DNA of 64,000 nt from Stutzerimonas stutzeri (lineage in GTDB: Bacteria; Pseudomonadota; Gammaproteobacteria; Pseudomonadales; Pseudomonadaceae). Shown piece by piece: positions 48,972 to 58,919 of the stretch; position 1 is the stretch's first letter, and every line of letters begins with the position of its first letter. The stretch spans positions 248,001 to 312,000 of the forward strand of contig NZ_JAMOIH010000002.1 in NCBI RefSeq assembly GCF_024448955.1. The letters run 5' to 3'. A program made the position numbers and the translations under genes. The notes below the pieces were generated by a model that was not told where the DNA came from, searched no databases, and worked only from the letters and a program-made list of their open reading frames with translations.

Positions 48972-50186
48972 TTGCGCGAAATCGTCCTGATCAACATCAC
49001 CGGGGAAGATCGCCCCGGGCTGACCGCGGCCATTACCGGCGTGCTCGCCCAGGGGGGCGTGAATATCCTCGATATCGGTCAGGCCGTGATTCACGACACC
49101 CTGTCGTTCGGCATCCTGGTCGAGATCCCGGATACCGAAGGCGCTTCTTCGGTGCTCAAGGACGTGCTGTTCATGGGCTACAAGCATGATCAGCAGGTGC
49201 GCTTCACCCCGGTTGCTGAGGAGGACTACCAGCAGTGGGTCGCTGGCCAAGGAAAGCCTCGGCACATCGTCACGCTATTGACTCGCAAGGTCACCGCAGA
49301 ACAGTTGCAGCGAGTCAGCTCGATCACTGCCAAGTATGGCCTCAACATCGATCACATCGACCGTCTCTCCGGTCGCCAGCCATTAGATATGCCAGAGGAG
49401 CTCGGTAAGGGTTGCATCGAGTTCTCGGTGCGCGGCGAGCCCGCTGATACGGCGGCGCTGCGTGCGGAGTTTCTTAGCGTGGCGCAGGAGCTGAACGTCG
49501 ATATCGCCTTTCAGCGCGACTCGGTGTTCCGACGCAATCGCCGGCTGGCGGTGTTCGACATGGACTCGACGCTGATCGAGGCGGAAGTGATCGACGAGCT
49601 GGCCAAGGTGGCCGGCGTCGGCGATCAAGTGGCGGAGATTACCGAGCGTGCGATGCGCGGCGAACTGGACTTCCGCGCCAGTTTCAAGGAGCGCCTGGCG
49701 CTGCTCGAAGGCCTGGAAGAGTGCGCGCTAGCTGAGGTCGGTGCCAGCTTGCGGCTTACCGAGGGCGCCGAACTGCTGTTTGCCGAGCTGAAGCGGCTGG
49801 GCTACAAGACCGCGATCCTGTCCGGTGGCTTCACCTATTTCGCGCGCCAGCTGCAAACTAGGCTCGGCATCGACTACGTGTACGCCAACGAACTCGAGAT
49901 CGTCGACGGCAAACTCACTGGCATCGCCCAGGAGCCCATCGTCGACGCTCAGCGCAAGGCCGATTTACTACGCGAGCTCGCCGAGCGGGAAGGCTTGCGC
50001 CTGGAACAAACCATCGCCGTCGGCGACGGCGCCAACGATCTGCCCATGCTCGGATTAGCCGGGCTGGGTGTGGCGTTCCGGGCAAAACCCTTGGTCAAGC
50101 AGTCGGCCAAGCAGGCGATTTCAACCCTGGGGCTGGACGGGATTCTTTACCTGCTGGGGTTCAGGGACCGGGAAGGGACGGAGTAA
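48972..50186 (+). CDS. serB: Phosphoserine phosphatase with ACT domain
   Basis: SerB makes serine from phosphoserine. The 404 residues begin with ACT-like regulatory sequence (LREIVLINITGEDRPGLTAA to about 170). The HAD domain carries the nucleophile motif FDMDSTLIEAEVIDELAKVA near 196, and GDGANDLPMLGLAGLG near 352 with the metal-binding Asp. Long, two-ACT SerB proteins are typical of Pseudomonas. The start is TTG 48972 after AGGAG. Confidence 0.95.
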   Translation: MREIVLINITGEDRPGLTAAITGVLAQGGVNILDIGQAVIHDTLSFGILVEIPDTEGASSVLKDVLFMGYKHDQQVRFTPVAEEDYQQWVAGQGKPRHIVTLLTRKVTAEQLQRVSSITAKYGLNIDHIDRLSGRQPLDMPEELGKGCIEFSVRGEPADTAALRAEFLSVAQELNVDIAFQRDSVFRRNRRLAVFDMDSTLIEAEVIDELAKVAGVGDQVAEITERAMRGELDFRASFKERLALLEGLEECALAEVGASLRLTEGAELLFAELKRLGYKTAILSGGFTYFARQLQTRLGIDYVYANELEIVDGKLTGIAQEPIVDAQRKADLLRELAEREGLRLEQTIAVGDGANDLPMLGLAGLGVAFRAKPLVKQSAKQAISTLGLDGILYLLGFRDREGTE

Positions 50187-50269
50187 AGGCAGCTGGAAGC
50201 CTGAAGCTAGAATAGGTAGTTGGGCGGCTTGACTGATTACTGACAGGCCGCAAACTGACCAGCTTCCAG
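50187..50269. repeat. GCTGGAAGC-family intergenic repeat
   Basis: Left arm CAGCTGGAAGCCTGAAGCTA and right arm CCGCAAACTGACCAGCTTCC (then AGCT), filling the 83 bases between the convergent serB and fimX stops. It includes GACTGATTACTGACAG, related to the CTGATTCGCTGGCAG core of other copies. Confidence 0.55.
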
Positions 50270-52336
50270 CTATTCGTCGTCCGAAGAGAAATCGTAGTCC
50301 ATCGACTGGCTCGGGCCTTGCAGATACTGCCCCTGAATGTAGCCGACACCGGCTTGCCACAGCGTGGCCAGCACGGTGGCGCTGTCGACGAAGGGGACAA
50401 TGGTCTGTTTGTTCTGTTCGTGAAGGTCGGCCAGCAGCTGCTTGAGTGCTTCCTGGTTTTCCTGGCGGCTCAGGTCTTGGGTGTAGGAGCCGTCGATCTT
50501 CACGAACTCGGCATCGAGGTGCTTGAGCGTGTTGAACGGGTTCAGCACGCAGCCGAACTGATTCAGGGCGATGCGACAGCCCAGTCCGGTTAGTCCTTGG
50601 TTGAGCGCCTTTGCCTGCTTTAGATAGGCGACGGCGTCGTTTTCATCGAGCTGGAACACCAGCGAATCAGGTGGTAGACGCGACGCCTTGAGCGCAACCC
50701 CGAGCCAGCTGAGCAATGACGGATCCTGCAAGCTGGCGCTCGACAGGTGGGCGAACAGTCGTGTGCTGTGGCCTTTGCTGCGGTGCTCGGCGAGCAGCTT
50801 GATCGAGTTGAGCAGTACCCAGCGGTCGATCCGAGTAGCCAAGCCTGCTTCTTTCGCGGCGCCGAGGAATTCCGCCGGCGGTACTTCCACACCTTGCGGG
50901 TCGAGCAGGCGCAGCAGGACTTCGTAATGCTCGTGGCTGTCACCACGCAGGCTGATGATCGGTTGAAATAGCAGACGGAAGCTGTTCTTTTCCAGCGCCT
51001 GCTGCAGCATCGCCAAGACGTTGCCGCGGCTAGCGGCAGCGGCCAGCTCGTCGGCCGGATTGTAGATGCTCAGCGCATTGCCATCGGTGAGCTCTTCGGC
51101 ACAGCGGTGGGCACGGTCGATCACGTCGCGAGCCTTGGCTGTCTGTTCATCGAGCGCGGCGGCACCGATGCTGAGGCTGGTCTGCACGGTGCGACCGCCG
51201 ATTTCGAAGAGATGGCCCTCGACCTTGCGCAGCAATTTAGTCAGCGGTTGCTCGAGTTGCTGCGGCGTAGTCTCGGGTGCCAGCACCGCAAACGCGTCGT
51301 CACCGAAGCGAGCCAGCTCGGCCGTCTCTTTGAATTGCTCGCGCAGCAGCTGGGCCAACTCGGCCAGCAGACGGTCCGAGTCGCCCAGGCCGATTTCGGC
51401 TTGCAGACTGGCGAAGCGGTCGACGCGGATGTAGGCGAGGCTAGAACGCTGGGCGGCATTTACCGCGCGCTCGATGGCGGCATCCAGCGATCCGAGGAAA
51501 TGGTTGCGGTTGTACAGTCCCGTCACCAGATCCTGGCTGCTGATCTCGCGCAGTTTTTCCAGCTCGGCATTGTCGCTTTCCGCACGGATGACCACCTGTA
51601 TGCACGGTTCGCCGTCATAGCTGGCCGGTGAAAAATGCATGCGCGCCTTGAAGTTGCCGCCATCGGCGCGAATGCCGCCACACACCAGTTCGGCGCTGCC
51701 TTGCAGGCTTTGATAGTTCTTCAGAAAGCCTTTGAATTCTCCCTGATCACAGGAAGCGATCAGGTCGATCATCGGCATGCCTTCGAGTTCGTCCACGTCC
51801 TCGTAGCCGAACAGGTCGAGGTAGGCTCGGTTGGCGTAGATATGCATGCCGTCGTGGACGTAAGCGATGGCGTCCACCGAGCTGTCGAGCAACAGCTGGC
51901 AGCGCTTCTCGGCTTCACGCAGTGCCAGCTCCGCGGAGCGGCGTGCGCGGCGCTCCTCGAGGTTTGCCAGTTCACGTTTGGCAATCAGGATCAGCCACTC
52001 GTCTTCACCCTGAGGCAGCGCGCCTTGCGCACCCAGCGCGAGGGCTTCGGTGATCGCGTCGGCATCGTTACCGTCGATCAGCTGGATGATCGGGATGTCC
52101 TTGGCATGCTTGCGGATGGCGCCTATGGCTTCCGCGGGGTCGAGATTGACGCTGGTGGGCGCGTTGATCAGTAGATCCCAGGTCTGCTGCAGCGCATCGG
52201 CAAGATCCTCACTCGATGTGAGACGGTGCACGCGTGTCGCCTGGCCCGCGTTACGAAACAGGCTGACCAGTCGCTCGGCTTCATTCTGCGAGTCCTCGAG
52301 GATCAGCAGGCGGATGGTTTTCTTTTGCGGGGCCAT
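50270..52336 (-). CDS. fimX: Cyclic-di-GMP receptor FimX (REC-PAS-degenerate GGDEF-EAL)
   Basis: The 688-residue protein has a REC-like domain (RLLILEDSQNEAERLVSLFR), a PAS domain near 145-255, a degenerate GGDEF domain with GDDAF in place of GGDEF, and a degenerate EAL domain with YEVLLRLLD (EVL instead of EAL). FimX of P. aeruginosa binds c-di-GMP without breaking it down and controls type IV pilus assembly and twitching; length and changes match. The gene is downstream of a PilZ-like gene on the same strand. Confidence 0.93.
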   Translation of the reverse strand: MAPQKKTIRLLILEDSQNEAERLVSLFRNAGQATRVHRLTSSEDLADALQQTWDLLINAPTSVNLDPAEAIGAIRKHAKDIPIIQLIDGNDADAITEALALGAQGALPQGEDEWLILIAKRELANLEERRARRSAELALREAEKRCQLLLDSSVDAIAYVHDGMHIYANRAYLDLFGYEDVDELEGMPMIDLIASCDQGEFKGFLKNYQSLQGSAELVCGGIRADGGNFKARMHFSPASYDGEPCIQVVIRAESDNAELEKLREISSQDLVTGLYNRNHFLGSLDAAIERAVNAAQRSSLAYIRVDRFASLQAEIGLGDSDRLLAELAQLLREQFKETAELARFGDDAFAVLAPETTPQQLEQPLTKLLRKVEGHLFEIGGRTVQTSLSIGAAALDEQTAKARDVIDRAHRCAEELTDGNALSIYNPADELAAAASRGNVLAMLQQALEKNSFRLLFQPIISLRGDSHEHYEVLLRLLDPQGVEVPPAEFLGAAKEAGLATRIDRWVLLNSIKLLAEHRSKGHSTRLFAHLSSASLQDPSLLSWLGVALKASRLPPDSLVFQLDENDAVAYLKQAKALNQGLTGLGCRIALNQFGCVLNPFNTLKHLDAEFVKIDGSYTQDLSRQENQEALKQLLADLHEQNKQTIVPFVDSATVLATLWQAGVGYIQGQYLQGPSQSMDYDFSSDDE

Positions 52337-52399
52337 GGCAGCAGCTTTGGAACGCGCCGTAGACGGGGCGTGGGGGGCTAAATAACGATGAGCCGCAAT

Positions 52400-54229
52400 C
52401 TACAGCGTGTTCCAGAGTGAGTCAAAATCTTCACCCCGTGGCGCTGCCTGGGTTGTCTTGGCTGTGATCGGCTTCTCCTGGGGAGTGGTCCCCAGGCCTA
52501 CTCGCTGGAATTCGAACTGGTTATAACTGCTGGTCCCCGTCTGGCGGCGGCAGAGGAGCGCGCGCTCCTCGTCGCCATTCTGGTTGATCTGCACCTTCTG
52601 CCCTTCCTGAAACGGCAGGCGCGGCACGATGAGGGCTGCCGGTCGGGAGATCACGCTGATTTCCGGTAGCAGCAAGGCGCGCAGATACTCGCTGCCCTGC
52701 TCGGTCTTGCGCAGCAGACGCAGGCCGCAAGGTTGGGCATGCGGCGCGATGAGCTCAACGCCCATCTGTGGTCCGTGCCCGCGGACTTGGCGGATCCAAC
52801 GCACTACTGCGACGCTCCAGGCCTGGCTGGTCGAATCCTGCAGGCCGAGCAGTTCGCCTGCCTGGAGTTGCGCCGGAACCTCGCCCGGCCAGGATAGACA
52901 GTAGCCGCCGGGGCTGTGGTCGACCAGCTGCACCTCGAAAGTCGGGTACGACGCGTCTGCCGGCGGCTTTTCAGGTTTGTCCTCGGCGGTCGTAGGCGCA
53001 GCGGTGTTTGCCAGGACGGGCCGGACGAACTCGATGTGGTCGCTCGGCAGAATGCCGTCCTCGTTGATCGCCTGCGCGTCGAAAGCGACGGCCCAGACAT
53101 CGGGCGCCGCATTGTTCAGTTTGTACTTGGCGGACTGAGCGGCTTCCGGCCGTTTCAGCAGATCGGCGAACGACCGTTGCCCCGCCAGGTGGTAATGCAG
53201 TGCACTCATACCGATGCACAGTTTCATCCGGCCTTGCGCTGGGGTGCGCTGGAAGCTGCGCTCGGAAATATCTCCCCAGGCGGCGCATAGATGTTGCAGG
53301 AGATCGGGGCTCAAGCCTTCAGGCATTGCAAGCGCGCTGTTCTCGGGCGGCTGCGATGGGGATTGCAGGTGTAGCTGGATGGCATTGACCAGGCCATGCG
53401 GATCGATGCCGAGCAGGTGGAGTCGCTCTTCGGCGGCAAACAGCGATCGATAGCGCGGCGGGTGATCGACGCGTGACGACAGGCAGAACAGGCTCGACGG
53501 ACTTTGCCCGGACTGCAGGCGAATCAGTGCGCTCCAGGGCTCTAGCACCTCAGCCAACTGCGCGATGTTCTGCTGGCGCATCTGGTTGCAGCGGGCGCTG
53601 CCGACCATGAGGGCGACGATGTAGCTCTGTTCGATGCTCATGCCTTTGACGCGATAGCCGAGGTCGTCGCGCACGAGGGTGCGGTGCACGCCACGCTCGC
53701 TAGCGATGGCGTACAGCTGGTGAAGTTCGAGCCATAGCCCATCGGGTGTCGGGCTGTACAGCTGCGTCGAGCGAACCAGCATCGCGCAGAGGCTGCGGAC
53801 CGCGCGCTGCAGGGCAATGATGAGCAGTTGCTGGGATTCGCGTCCGGTCTGCGACGACAGCTCGACGGAGATCAGCTTGTAACCGGTGGCAAGGTGGTTC
53901 TGCAGCGCCTGGCACAGGCTGGCGACCTTACGCGGCTGTTCGCTGAGGACGATCGGCTGATTGACGAAGTAACGTTCCAGGGCCTTGCAGACCATATGGA
54001 TTTCCGGTCGCAACAGTTCGAGCAGTTGCAGCCGGCCCTGGGCGGTGGTGCGGAGTCGGTTGAGTTCCTGGATGGCCTGGTACAACTGTCGCGCGGTTTC
54101 GCCCAGGTTTGCCTTGGGCAGGCCGGAAAGCCAGCGCCGGACGCCGCGTATGCTGGGTTCGCAGAAAGACAGCCCCTGGCAATCCGGCGTCGGTACGCGC
54201 AACAGCGATGGCTGACTCTGGTTATCCAA
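52400..54229 (-). CDS. PilZ-like domain protein upstream of fimX (PA4958-like)
   Basis: The 609-residue protein is mostly helical and unrecognised in its first two thirds. Near residue 445 it has FEVQLVDHSPGGYCLSWPG, whose DxSxxG is the second half of the PilZ c-di-GMP site; a matching RxxxR is not clear to me. No ATG fits; TTG 54229 with GGAG eight bases upstream is chosen, and the frame upstream of it reads like non-coding DNA. It ends 63 bases before fimX on the same strand, so joint regulation with fimX is likely. Confidence 0.75.
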   Translation of the reverse strand: MDNQSQPSLLRVPTPDCQGLSFCEPSIRGVRRWLSGLPKANLGETARQLYQAIQELNRLRTTAQGRLQLLELLRPEIHMVCKALERYFVNQPIVLSEQPRKVASLCQALQNHLATGYKLISVELSSQTGRESQQLLIIALQRAVRSLCAMLVRSTQLYSPTPDGLWLELHQLYAIASERGVHRTLVRDDLGYRVKGMSIEQSYIVALMVGSARCNQMRQQNIAQLAEVLEPWSALIRLQSGQSPSSLFCLSSRVDHPPRYRSLFAAEERLHLLGIDPHGLVNAIQLHLQSPSQPPENSALAMPEGLSPDLLQHLCAAWGDISERSFQRTPAQGRMKLCIGMSALHYHLAGQRSFADLLKRPEAAQSAKYKLNNAAPDVWAVAFDAQAINEDGILPSDHIEFVRPVLANTAAPTTAEDKPEKPPADASYPTFEVQLVDHSPGGYCLSWPGEVPAQLQAGELLGLQDSTSQAWSVAVVRWIRQVRGHGPQMGVELIAPHAQPCGLRLLRKTEQGSEYLRALLLPEISVISRPAALIVPRLPFQEGQKVQINQNGDEERALLCRRQTGTSSYNQFEFQRVGLGTTPQEKPITAKTTQAAPRGEDFDSLWNTL

Positions 54230-54378
54230 ACGGTGAACTCCGTGGCAAATCCGACGCACTGCCTGGGCTCGGCAATGATGACAGGATCTGCTACCTGTGA
54301 TGTCAAAACGCAATCTTCGGCTGACATCATAACGAACACAGAGACGTTGGCTAGCCGCAACCGACCATTGGTTTGGCT

Positions 54379-55281
54379 TTAAGGCTGTGTGAAATCGTCC
54401 ACTGGAGTGACGACCGAGGGTATCGGCTTGGCCTGTCCCAGGCCTTCGCCCATGCATACCGGCGTCAGTGCCGTAAGCTGTTCGGCCCAGCTGACCTGAT
54501 CCGGACCGAACAGCAGAATCACCGTGGAGCCCAGTTTGAAGCGGCCCATCTCCGCGCCTTTTTCCAGATGAATCGGCGCGCGTGCCGTTTCGTCGTAACG
54601 GGTGGTCTTGAGGGTGCGTTTGGGCGGCGTGACCAGCCCGGCCCATACGGTCTCGATACTGGCGACGATCATTGCGCCGACCAGCACCATAGCCATCGGC
54701 CCGCGGTCGGTATCGAACAGGCAAACCACGCGCTCGTTGCGCGCGAACAGCTCCGGTACGCCTTCGGCGGTCACGGTGTTCACCGAGAAGATGCGGCCCG
54801 GTACGTAGACCATTTCGCGCAGGGTGCCGGACAGCGGCATATGCACGCGATGGTAATCCTTGGGCGACAGGTACACGGTGGCGAAGTCGCCGCCCATGAA
54901 GGGCGCCGCGCGCTCATGGTCGCCGCCGAGCAGCTCCATCACGCTGTAGCTGTGGCCCTTGGCCTGGAAGATCCGGCCCTGCTCGATCCGGCCCAACTGG
55001 CTGATGGCACCATCGCAGGGGTTGAGAATCGCGCCGGGCGTCGGATCCAGCGGGCGGGCGCCGTCTTTCAAGGCGCGGGTGAAAAACGCGTTGAAGTGCT
55101 CGTAGGCCATCGGGTCTTCGATCTGTGCCTCGCGCATGTCCACCTGAAAATGCCGCACGAACCATTTGATGAAGGTGTTCTTCACCCATGGCAGGCGGCA
55201 TTCGGCAAGACAGCCGGCGAGGCGCGAGATCAGGTGGTGCGGGAGCAGGTACTGACTGAATACGAACAAGCGATCTTTCAT
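54379..55281 (-). CDS. psd: Phosphatidylserine decarboxylase proenzyme
   Basis: Psd makes phosphatidylethanolamine at the inner membrane. The 300 residues include the self-cleavage site LGST (in [14 protein letters not shown] near residue 253) that yields the pyruvoyl group, and [11 protein letters not shown] near 147. ATG 55281 ([20 protein letters not shown]) has AAAGGT upstream and is 11 bases from the rhdA stop; an ATG five codons earlier is weaker. rhdA-psd form an operon. Confidence 0.96.
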   Translation of the reverse strand: MKDRLFVFSQYLLPHHLISRLAGCLAECRLPWVKNTFIKWFVRHFQVDMREAQIEDPMAYEHFNAFFTRALKDGARPLDPTPGAILNPCDGAISQLGRIEQGRIFQAKGHSYSVMELLGGDHERAAPFMGGDFATVYLSPKDYHRVHMPLSGTLREMVYVPGRIFSVNTVTAEGVPELFARNERVVCLFDTDRGPMAMVLVGAMIVASIETVWAGLVTPPKRTLKTTRYDETARAPIHLEKGAEMGRFKLGSTVILLFGPDQVSWAEQLTALTPVCMGEGLGQAKPIPSVVTPVDDFTQP

Positions 55282-55292
55282 GGATGACCTTT

Positions 55293-56108
55293 TCATTGCT
55301 GAATCGGGGTGTCGGGCAGGTTGCCCCATTCGCCCCAGGAGCCGGGGTATCCCTTCACCTTTGGATAGCCCAGGGCTTTGGCCAGAAGGTAGGTGAAACC
55401 GGAGCGGTGATGCGTCTGGCAGTGGGTGACGATTTCCTTGTCCGCGGTGATGCCGAGCGCGACCAGCTGCTCGGCGATGTCTTCGCGAATGCGCATGGCG
55501 CGGGACGGGTCCATCGCCGCGGTCCATTCGAAATTGATCGCACCGGGGATATGGCCGCCGCGTGCCGCCAGCACCTTCTCGCCGCGGTACTCTTCGGGCG
55601 AGCGCGCGTCCCAGACGACCAGTTCCGAAGCGCCCAGCCGGCTTTCGATGTATTCCCGAGTCGCGCTCGGGCTTTCATCGAGCTGGAGTGCGACTGAGTC
55701 GCCCACGGCGTCAGGAACCTCTTGCGACAGTGGGCGTTGTTCGGCCAGCCAGGCGTGCAGGCCGCCGTTCAGGTAGTGGTAGTGACGATGACCGATGACG
55801 TCCAGCAGCCAGATGAAACGCCCGGCCCAACCGCCACCTTCATCGTCATAGACGACATAAACCGCATCGGCGCGATGCCCCAGCGCGCCGAACATCGATT
55901 CCAGCTGGTCCTTGCCGGGCAACTTTCCCGGTGCTGGCGGCAGGCCGAGCTGGGTCCGCTTGGGGTCGACGAATCGCGCGCCGGGGATGTGGCCTTCGGC
56001 GTAGCGGCTCGCACTGGTCAGGTCGACCAGGATCAGCTCGGGGGCATCCAAACGTTCGGCCAGATCGACCGGTTCGATTACCAGAGGCAGGTTTGAAAAG
56101 GCGGACAC
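55293..56108 (-). CDS. rhdA: Thiosulfate sulfurtransferase (rhodanese)
   Basis: The 271-residue two-domain rhodanese has the active-site loop [20 protein letters not shown] near residue 230, with catalytic Cys in CQTHHR, the same loop I recall in Azotobacter RhdA. The inactive N-terminal domain has [20 protein letters not shown]. It transfers sulfane sulfur from thiosulfate to cyanide or other thiol acceptors. The GTG start at 56108 ([19 protein letters not shown] follows) is supported by the family start. A MITE-like element lies upstream. Confidence 0.93.
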   Translation of the reverse strand: MSAFSNLPLVIEPVDLAERLDAPELILVDLTSASRYAEGHIPGARFVDPKRTQLGLPPAPGKLPGKDQLESMFGALGHRADAVYVVYDDEGGGWAGRFIWLLDVIGHRHYHYLNGGLHAWLAEQRPLSQEVPDAVGDSVALQLDESPSATREYIESRLGASELVVWDARSPEEYRGEKVLAARGGHIPGAINFEWTAAMDPSRAMRIREDIAEQLVALGITADKEIVTHCQTHHRSGFTYLLAKALGYPKVKGYPGSWGEWGNLPDTPIQQ

Positions 56109-56142
56109 GGTAAGTCTCGGGCTGTCAGAAAGGAGCCAGTCT

Positions 56143-56373
56143 AGCAGGCTGTTGAAAACGTAGGCGAGGCAGGCAATACAAGGCGCAACGACCAGCGGGA
56201 GTAACAGCCGCAGGCTGGCCCGAAGGGTGAGCACAGCGAATCAAAACAGCCGAAGAAGCGGGCCGGGCTCGCGTACGAGTTTAGGTGTTCTAAATGAGCA
56301 TTTTGACTGGGCTCGCAACCGAGGCTGTTTTTAACGCCGTATTGCCAACGCAGGTAGTTTACAACGGTCTGCT
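56143..56373. mobile_element. MITE-like element with terminal and nested inverted repeats
   Basis: AGCAGGCTGTTGAAAAC at the left end and AGCAGACCGTTGTAAAC at the right end (reverse complement) match in 14 of 17 positions. Farther in, GGCAATAC is shared by both arms. A nested pair AAAACAGCC (56243-56251) and GGCTGTTTT (56323-56331) gives a second hairpin layer. It is about 231 bases long, has no ORF of significance and no obvious target duplication. It lies 10 bases from the HDOD gene stop and 34 bases from the rhdA start. I recall similar sequences in Pseudomonas genomes but cannot name a family. Confidence 0.6.
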
Positions 56374-56382
56374 GGCGAAAAA

Positions 56383-57897
56383 TCAGCGGCCGCGCTTGCT
56401 AAACGTTGCCAGGGCGCGCTCGATGCACTGGACGGTCTTGGTGAACGCCTGCACGCCCGTTTCGCTGAACGCGGTGTTGCCCTGATCGGCCACCACCAGC
56501 ATGACCACCCGACCCTCCTGACCCACGGAGCGCAACAGGACATGCTCGCTGGGAAACAACGCTTTCAGCGCGCCCGGTAGCAAGGCGGAGAATTGCGCCA
56601 CGTTGTCGGGCGTGAGTCGCAGCAGGGCGGGCTTTTCCAGCAGCCTGCGCAATACCTGGCTCTGATCCGGCTCGAGAATAAGTCGGGAGGCCTCGCGCGG
56701 CAGGCCACTGGCTTGCTGGCTGACCAGGCGCTGCTGCCTGCGGTCGACGATCATTAGCAGCACCCGCTGCATGCCGGCACAGGTCAGTGCTTTGCACGCA
56801 GTGGCGGTGAGCTGGATGACATTGTCGTATGGGCAGGGCTCGCTGAGCAGTTCACGGCAATGCGTACGCCATTGCGTCAGCGCTTCGGTATTAGGCAGCC
56901 TGGCGACCTTTTCGACCTGAAACACCGTTTGCCACGGCCACAGCAGAGCCTGGGCCGGGTGCCAAAGGTCGGTCTTCCCTATCGTCTGCGCACTGGCTGC
57001 GGCCTGCTGGTGCACCATTTGCTGCAGTTCGGTCAGCGGGACCTGCAAGTACAGCCCGGCGAGCCGCTGCCAGCGCAGGCTGTGAATGCCGCTCCAGCTG
57101 TGGTGTGCCGAAAGCGCCAGGCCGTTGGCCAGCACGATGGTATTGCTCGGCAGCGTGAGCCAGCGACGCAGCTCCGGATCGGCATCTAGCATCTGTTGCT
57201 GATGCAGCGGATGTTCGTTATCGCGGGCGACGTGCAGCGCCTTGATCAGCATTCGTCGATTTTGGCTGAGCAACCGATAACCTTGGGCGATCCATCCGGG
57301 CAGCCCCCAATGCTCGGCGACCGCCACGCAAAGTTCCAATAACGGGATGCCCAGCAAGGCCTGTTCGACCTGAGGCGCCGGCTCGCGTCTGACTAGCACA
57401 CGTTGTTCCCAGGCTTCGAGCAGTTCTGGATGCGCCGCGACCAGCGTCCATACGGGGGCGAGAAACAGCAGGCTGCTCCAGTGTATTTCCTGCCAGAGCC
57501 GCGCGAGGCGGGCTGCGAACAGTCCATTGGCCTGTTGGCTGGCGTGTCGGCTGATCAGCACCATCTGCCGCAACGGCGCAGGGATTTCGCTGGGCCGGGC
57601 TGCCGGAATCCCCGCGATCAGTGCTTCGGCTCGTTTCAAACCGATGCGGCTGAGCGCGACTTCGAGGCTTTCTGCAGGCTTGCCGGCCGATGCCGCGCTG
57701 CGGTTAGCTTCGCGAATCACGTTGAGCGCCAGGATCGGACTTTCCTGAATCAGCTCGGCGATCTGTCGCATGGACTTGCTGCTGTCGCGCATTGCCCGCT
57801 GAACTCTTGCATGCGGGTCGGCGAATGCAGGCAGCACAACGGCGTCTAGCGCCTTGATCCAGGCGGGGAGCGTGCGTGGGAGAGGGGGTGTGGTCAT
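56383..57897 (-). CDS. HDOD-domain signalling protein
   Basis: This 504-residue protein has an N-terminal HDOD domain (SMRQIAELIQESPILALNVI; ALSRIGLKRAEALIAG) spanning residues about 40-250. A C-terminal region follows that resembles a GAF-like sensor (LTCAGMQRVLLMIVDRRQQR; VGQEGRVVMLVVADQGNTAF). HDOD proteins act in signalling without known catalysis. The position (PA4955 by memory) is between rhdA and motA. ATG 57897 has GGTGG nearby; ATG 57921 adds eight residues and cannot be excluded. Confidence 0.8.
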   Translation of the reverse strand: MTTPPLPRTLPAWIKALDAVVLPAFADPHARVQRAMRDSSKSMRQIAELIQESPILALNVIREANRSAASAGKPAESLEVALSRIGLKRAEALIAGIPAARPSEIPAPLRQMVLISRHASQQANGLFAARLARLWQEIHWSSLLFLAPVWTLVAAHPELLEAWEQRVLVRREPAPQVEQALLGIPLLELCVAVAEHWGLPGWIAQGYRLLSQNRRMLIKALHVARDNEHPLHQQQMLDADPELRRWLTLPSNTIVLANGLALSAHHSWSGIHSLRWQRLAGLYLQVPLTELQQMVHQQAAASAQTIGKTDLWHPAQALLWPWQTVFQVEKVARLPNTEALTQWRTHCRELLSEPCPYDNVIQLTATACKALTCAGMQRVLLMIVDRRQQRLVSQQASGLPREASRLILEPDQSQVLRRLLEKPALLRLTPDNVAQFSALLPGALKALFPSEHVLLRSVGQEGRVVMLVVADQGNTAFSETGVQAFTKTVQCIERALATFSKRGR

Positions 57898-57932
57898 GGC
57901 GCCACCGAACTGGCATTTCATCGGGTTGGCCT

Positions 57933-57959
57933 TTAGTCTGGCGCAAAAGCTCCGATAAC
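57933..57959 (+). promoter_or_regulatory. Possible sigma-28 (FliA) promoter for motAB
   Basis: TTAG (57933-57936), a 15-base spacer, and CCGATAAC (57952-57959) resemble the FliA pattern TAAA-N15-GCCGATAA in front of motA, about 100 bases before its ATG. The -35 match is partial. Confidence 0.3.
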
Positions 57960-58059
57960 CAGAACAATTCTTTCATACGCCCCGCCTGTGACCCCGGAGC
58001 GCGCGATGTCGCGTGGCTTGTTTCAGGTGCCTTGTGATCAGGTTTTAGACGTACCTCAT

Positions 58060-58911
58060 ATGGCAAAGATTATTGGCATCCTCGTAGTAATCGGCAGCGT
58101 GCTCGGCGGTTTCATGCTGTCCGGCGGCAAGCTCGGCGCGCTTATCCACCCGTTCGAGGTCATGATCATTGGGGGAGCGGCGCTCGGTGGCTTCTTGCAG
58201 GCCAACCCCGGCAGCACCACCAAAGTGGTGTTCAAGAAATCGCTGCAGATGTTCAGCACGCGATTTACCCACAAGTACTATTTGGAAGTGCTGGGGATGC
58301 TCTACGAGATCCTCAACAAGAGCCGCCGCGAAGGAATGATGGCGATCGAGGCGGACCTCGAAGACCCCAAGGCCAGCCCAATCTTCAGTAAATATCCGGC
58401 GATCCTCAAGGACGAACGCATGACGGCGTTCGTCTGCGATTACTTGCGCATCATGTCGTCCGGCAATATGGCTCCGCACGAGCTGGAAGGGCTGTTCGAC
58501 ATGGAGTTGAATAGCCTCAAGGAAGAACTCGAACATCCCTCGCACGCCGTAGCCAAGGTCGCCGACGGCTTGCCCGCGATGGGGATCGTGGCCGCGGTTC
58601 TGGGGATCGTGATCACCATGTCGATTCTGGCGTCCGCCTCGAACGCCGAGATCGGGGAAAAGGTCGCGACGGCACTGGTGGGCACCTTCCTCGGTATTCT
58701 CGCCTCCTATGGCTTCTTCGGTCCGCTGGCCGGTGCGCTCGAGCACGACGCTAAAGAAGAGCTCAATCTCTACGAAAGCATCAAGGCCACTCTGGTGGCG
58801 TCGGCGTCGGGCATGCCGCCAACGCTCGCCGTGGAGTTTGGCCGCAAGGTACTTCTTCCGGCGCATCGCCCGAGCTTCTCTGAGCTCGAACAAGCCATGC
58901 GTGGTAGCTAA
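58060..58911 (+). CDS. motA: Flagellar stator protein MotA
   Basis: The 283-residue MotA has four hydrophobic segments and the cytoplasmic loop motif KKSLQMFSTRFTHKYYLEVL, followed later by DGLPAMGIVAAVLGIVITMS near residue 168. MotA/MotB form the H+-driven stator. The start is ATG 58060 (MAKIIGILVVIGSVLGGFML); the frame extends 24 codons upstream with no motif. motB follows eight bases after the stop. Confidence 0.95.
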   Translation: MAKIIGILVVIGSVLGGFMLSGGKLGALIHPFEVMIIGGAALGGFLQANPGSTTKVVFKKSLQMFSTRFTHKYYLEVLGMLYEILNKSRREGMMAIEADLEDPKASPIFSKYPAILKDERMTAFVCDYLRIMSSGNMAPHELEGLFDMELNSLKEELEHPSHAVAKVADGLPAMGIVAAVLGIVITMSILASASNAEIGEKVATALVGTFLGILASYGFFGPLAGALEHDAKEELNLYESIKATLVASASGMPPTLAVEFGRKVLLPAHRPSFSELEQAMRGS

Positions 58912-58919
58912 GCGCGATC

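Noticed and set aside
47214..49265. A 683-codon version of the YtjB-like protein
   Set aside because: The extra N-terminal part is antisense to serB and lacks a family match; the membrane helix starts after GTG 48776.
52400..54724. A 774-codon version of the PilZ-like protein
   Set aside because: The first 165 codons are low-complexity Arg/Gly-rich sequence read across the psd gene on the same strand in another frame.
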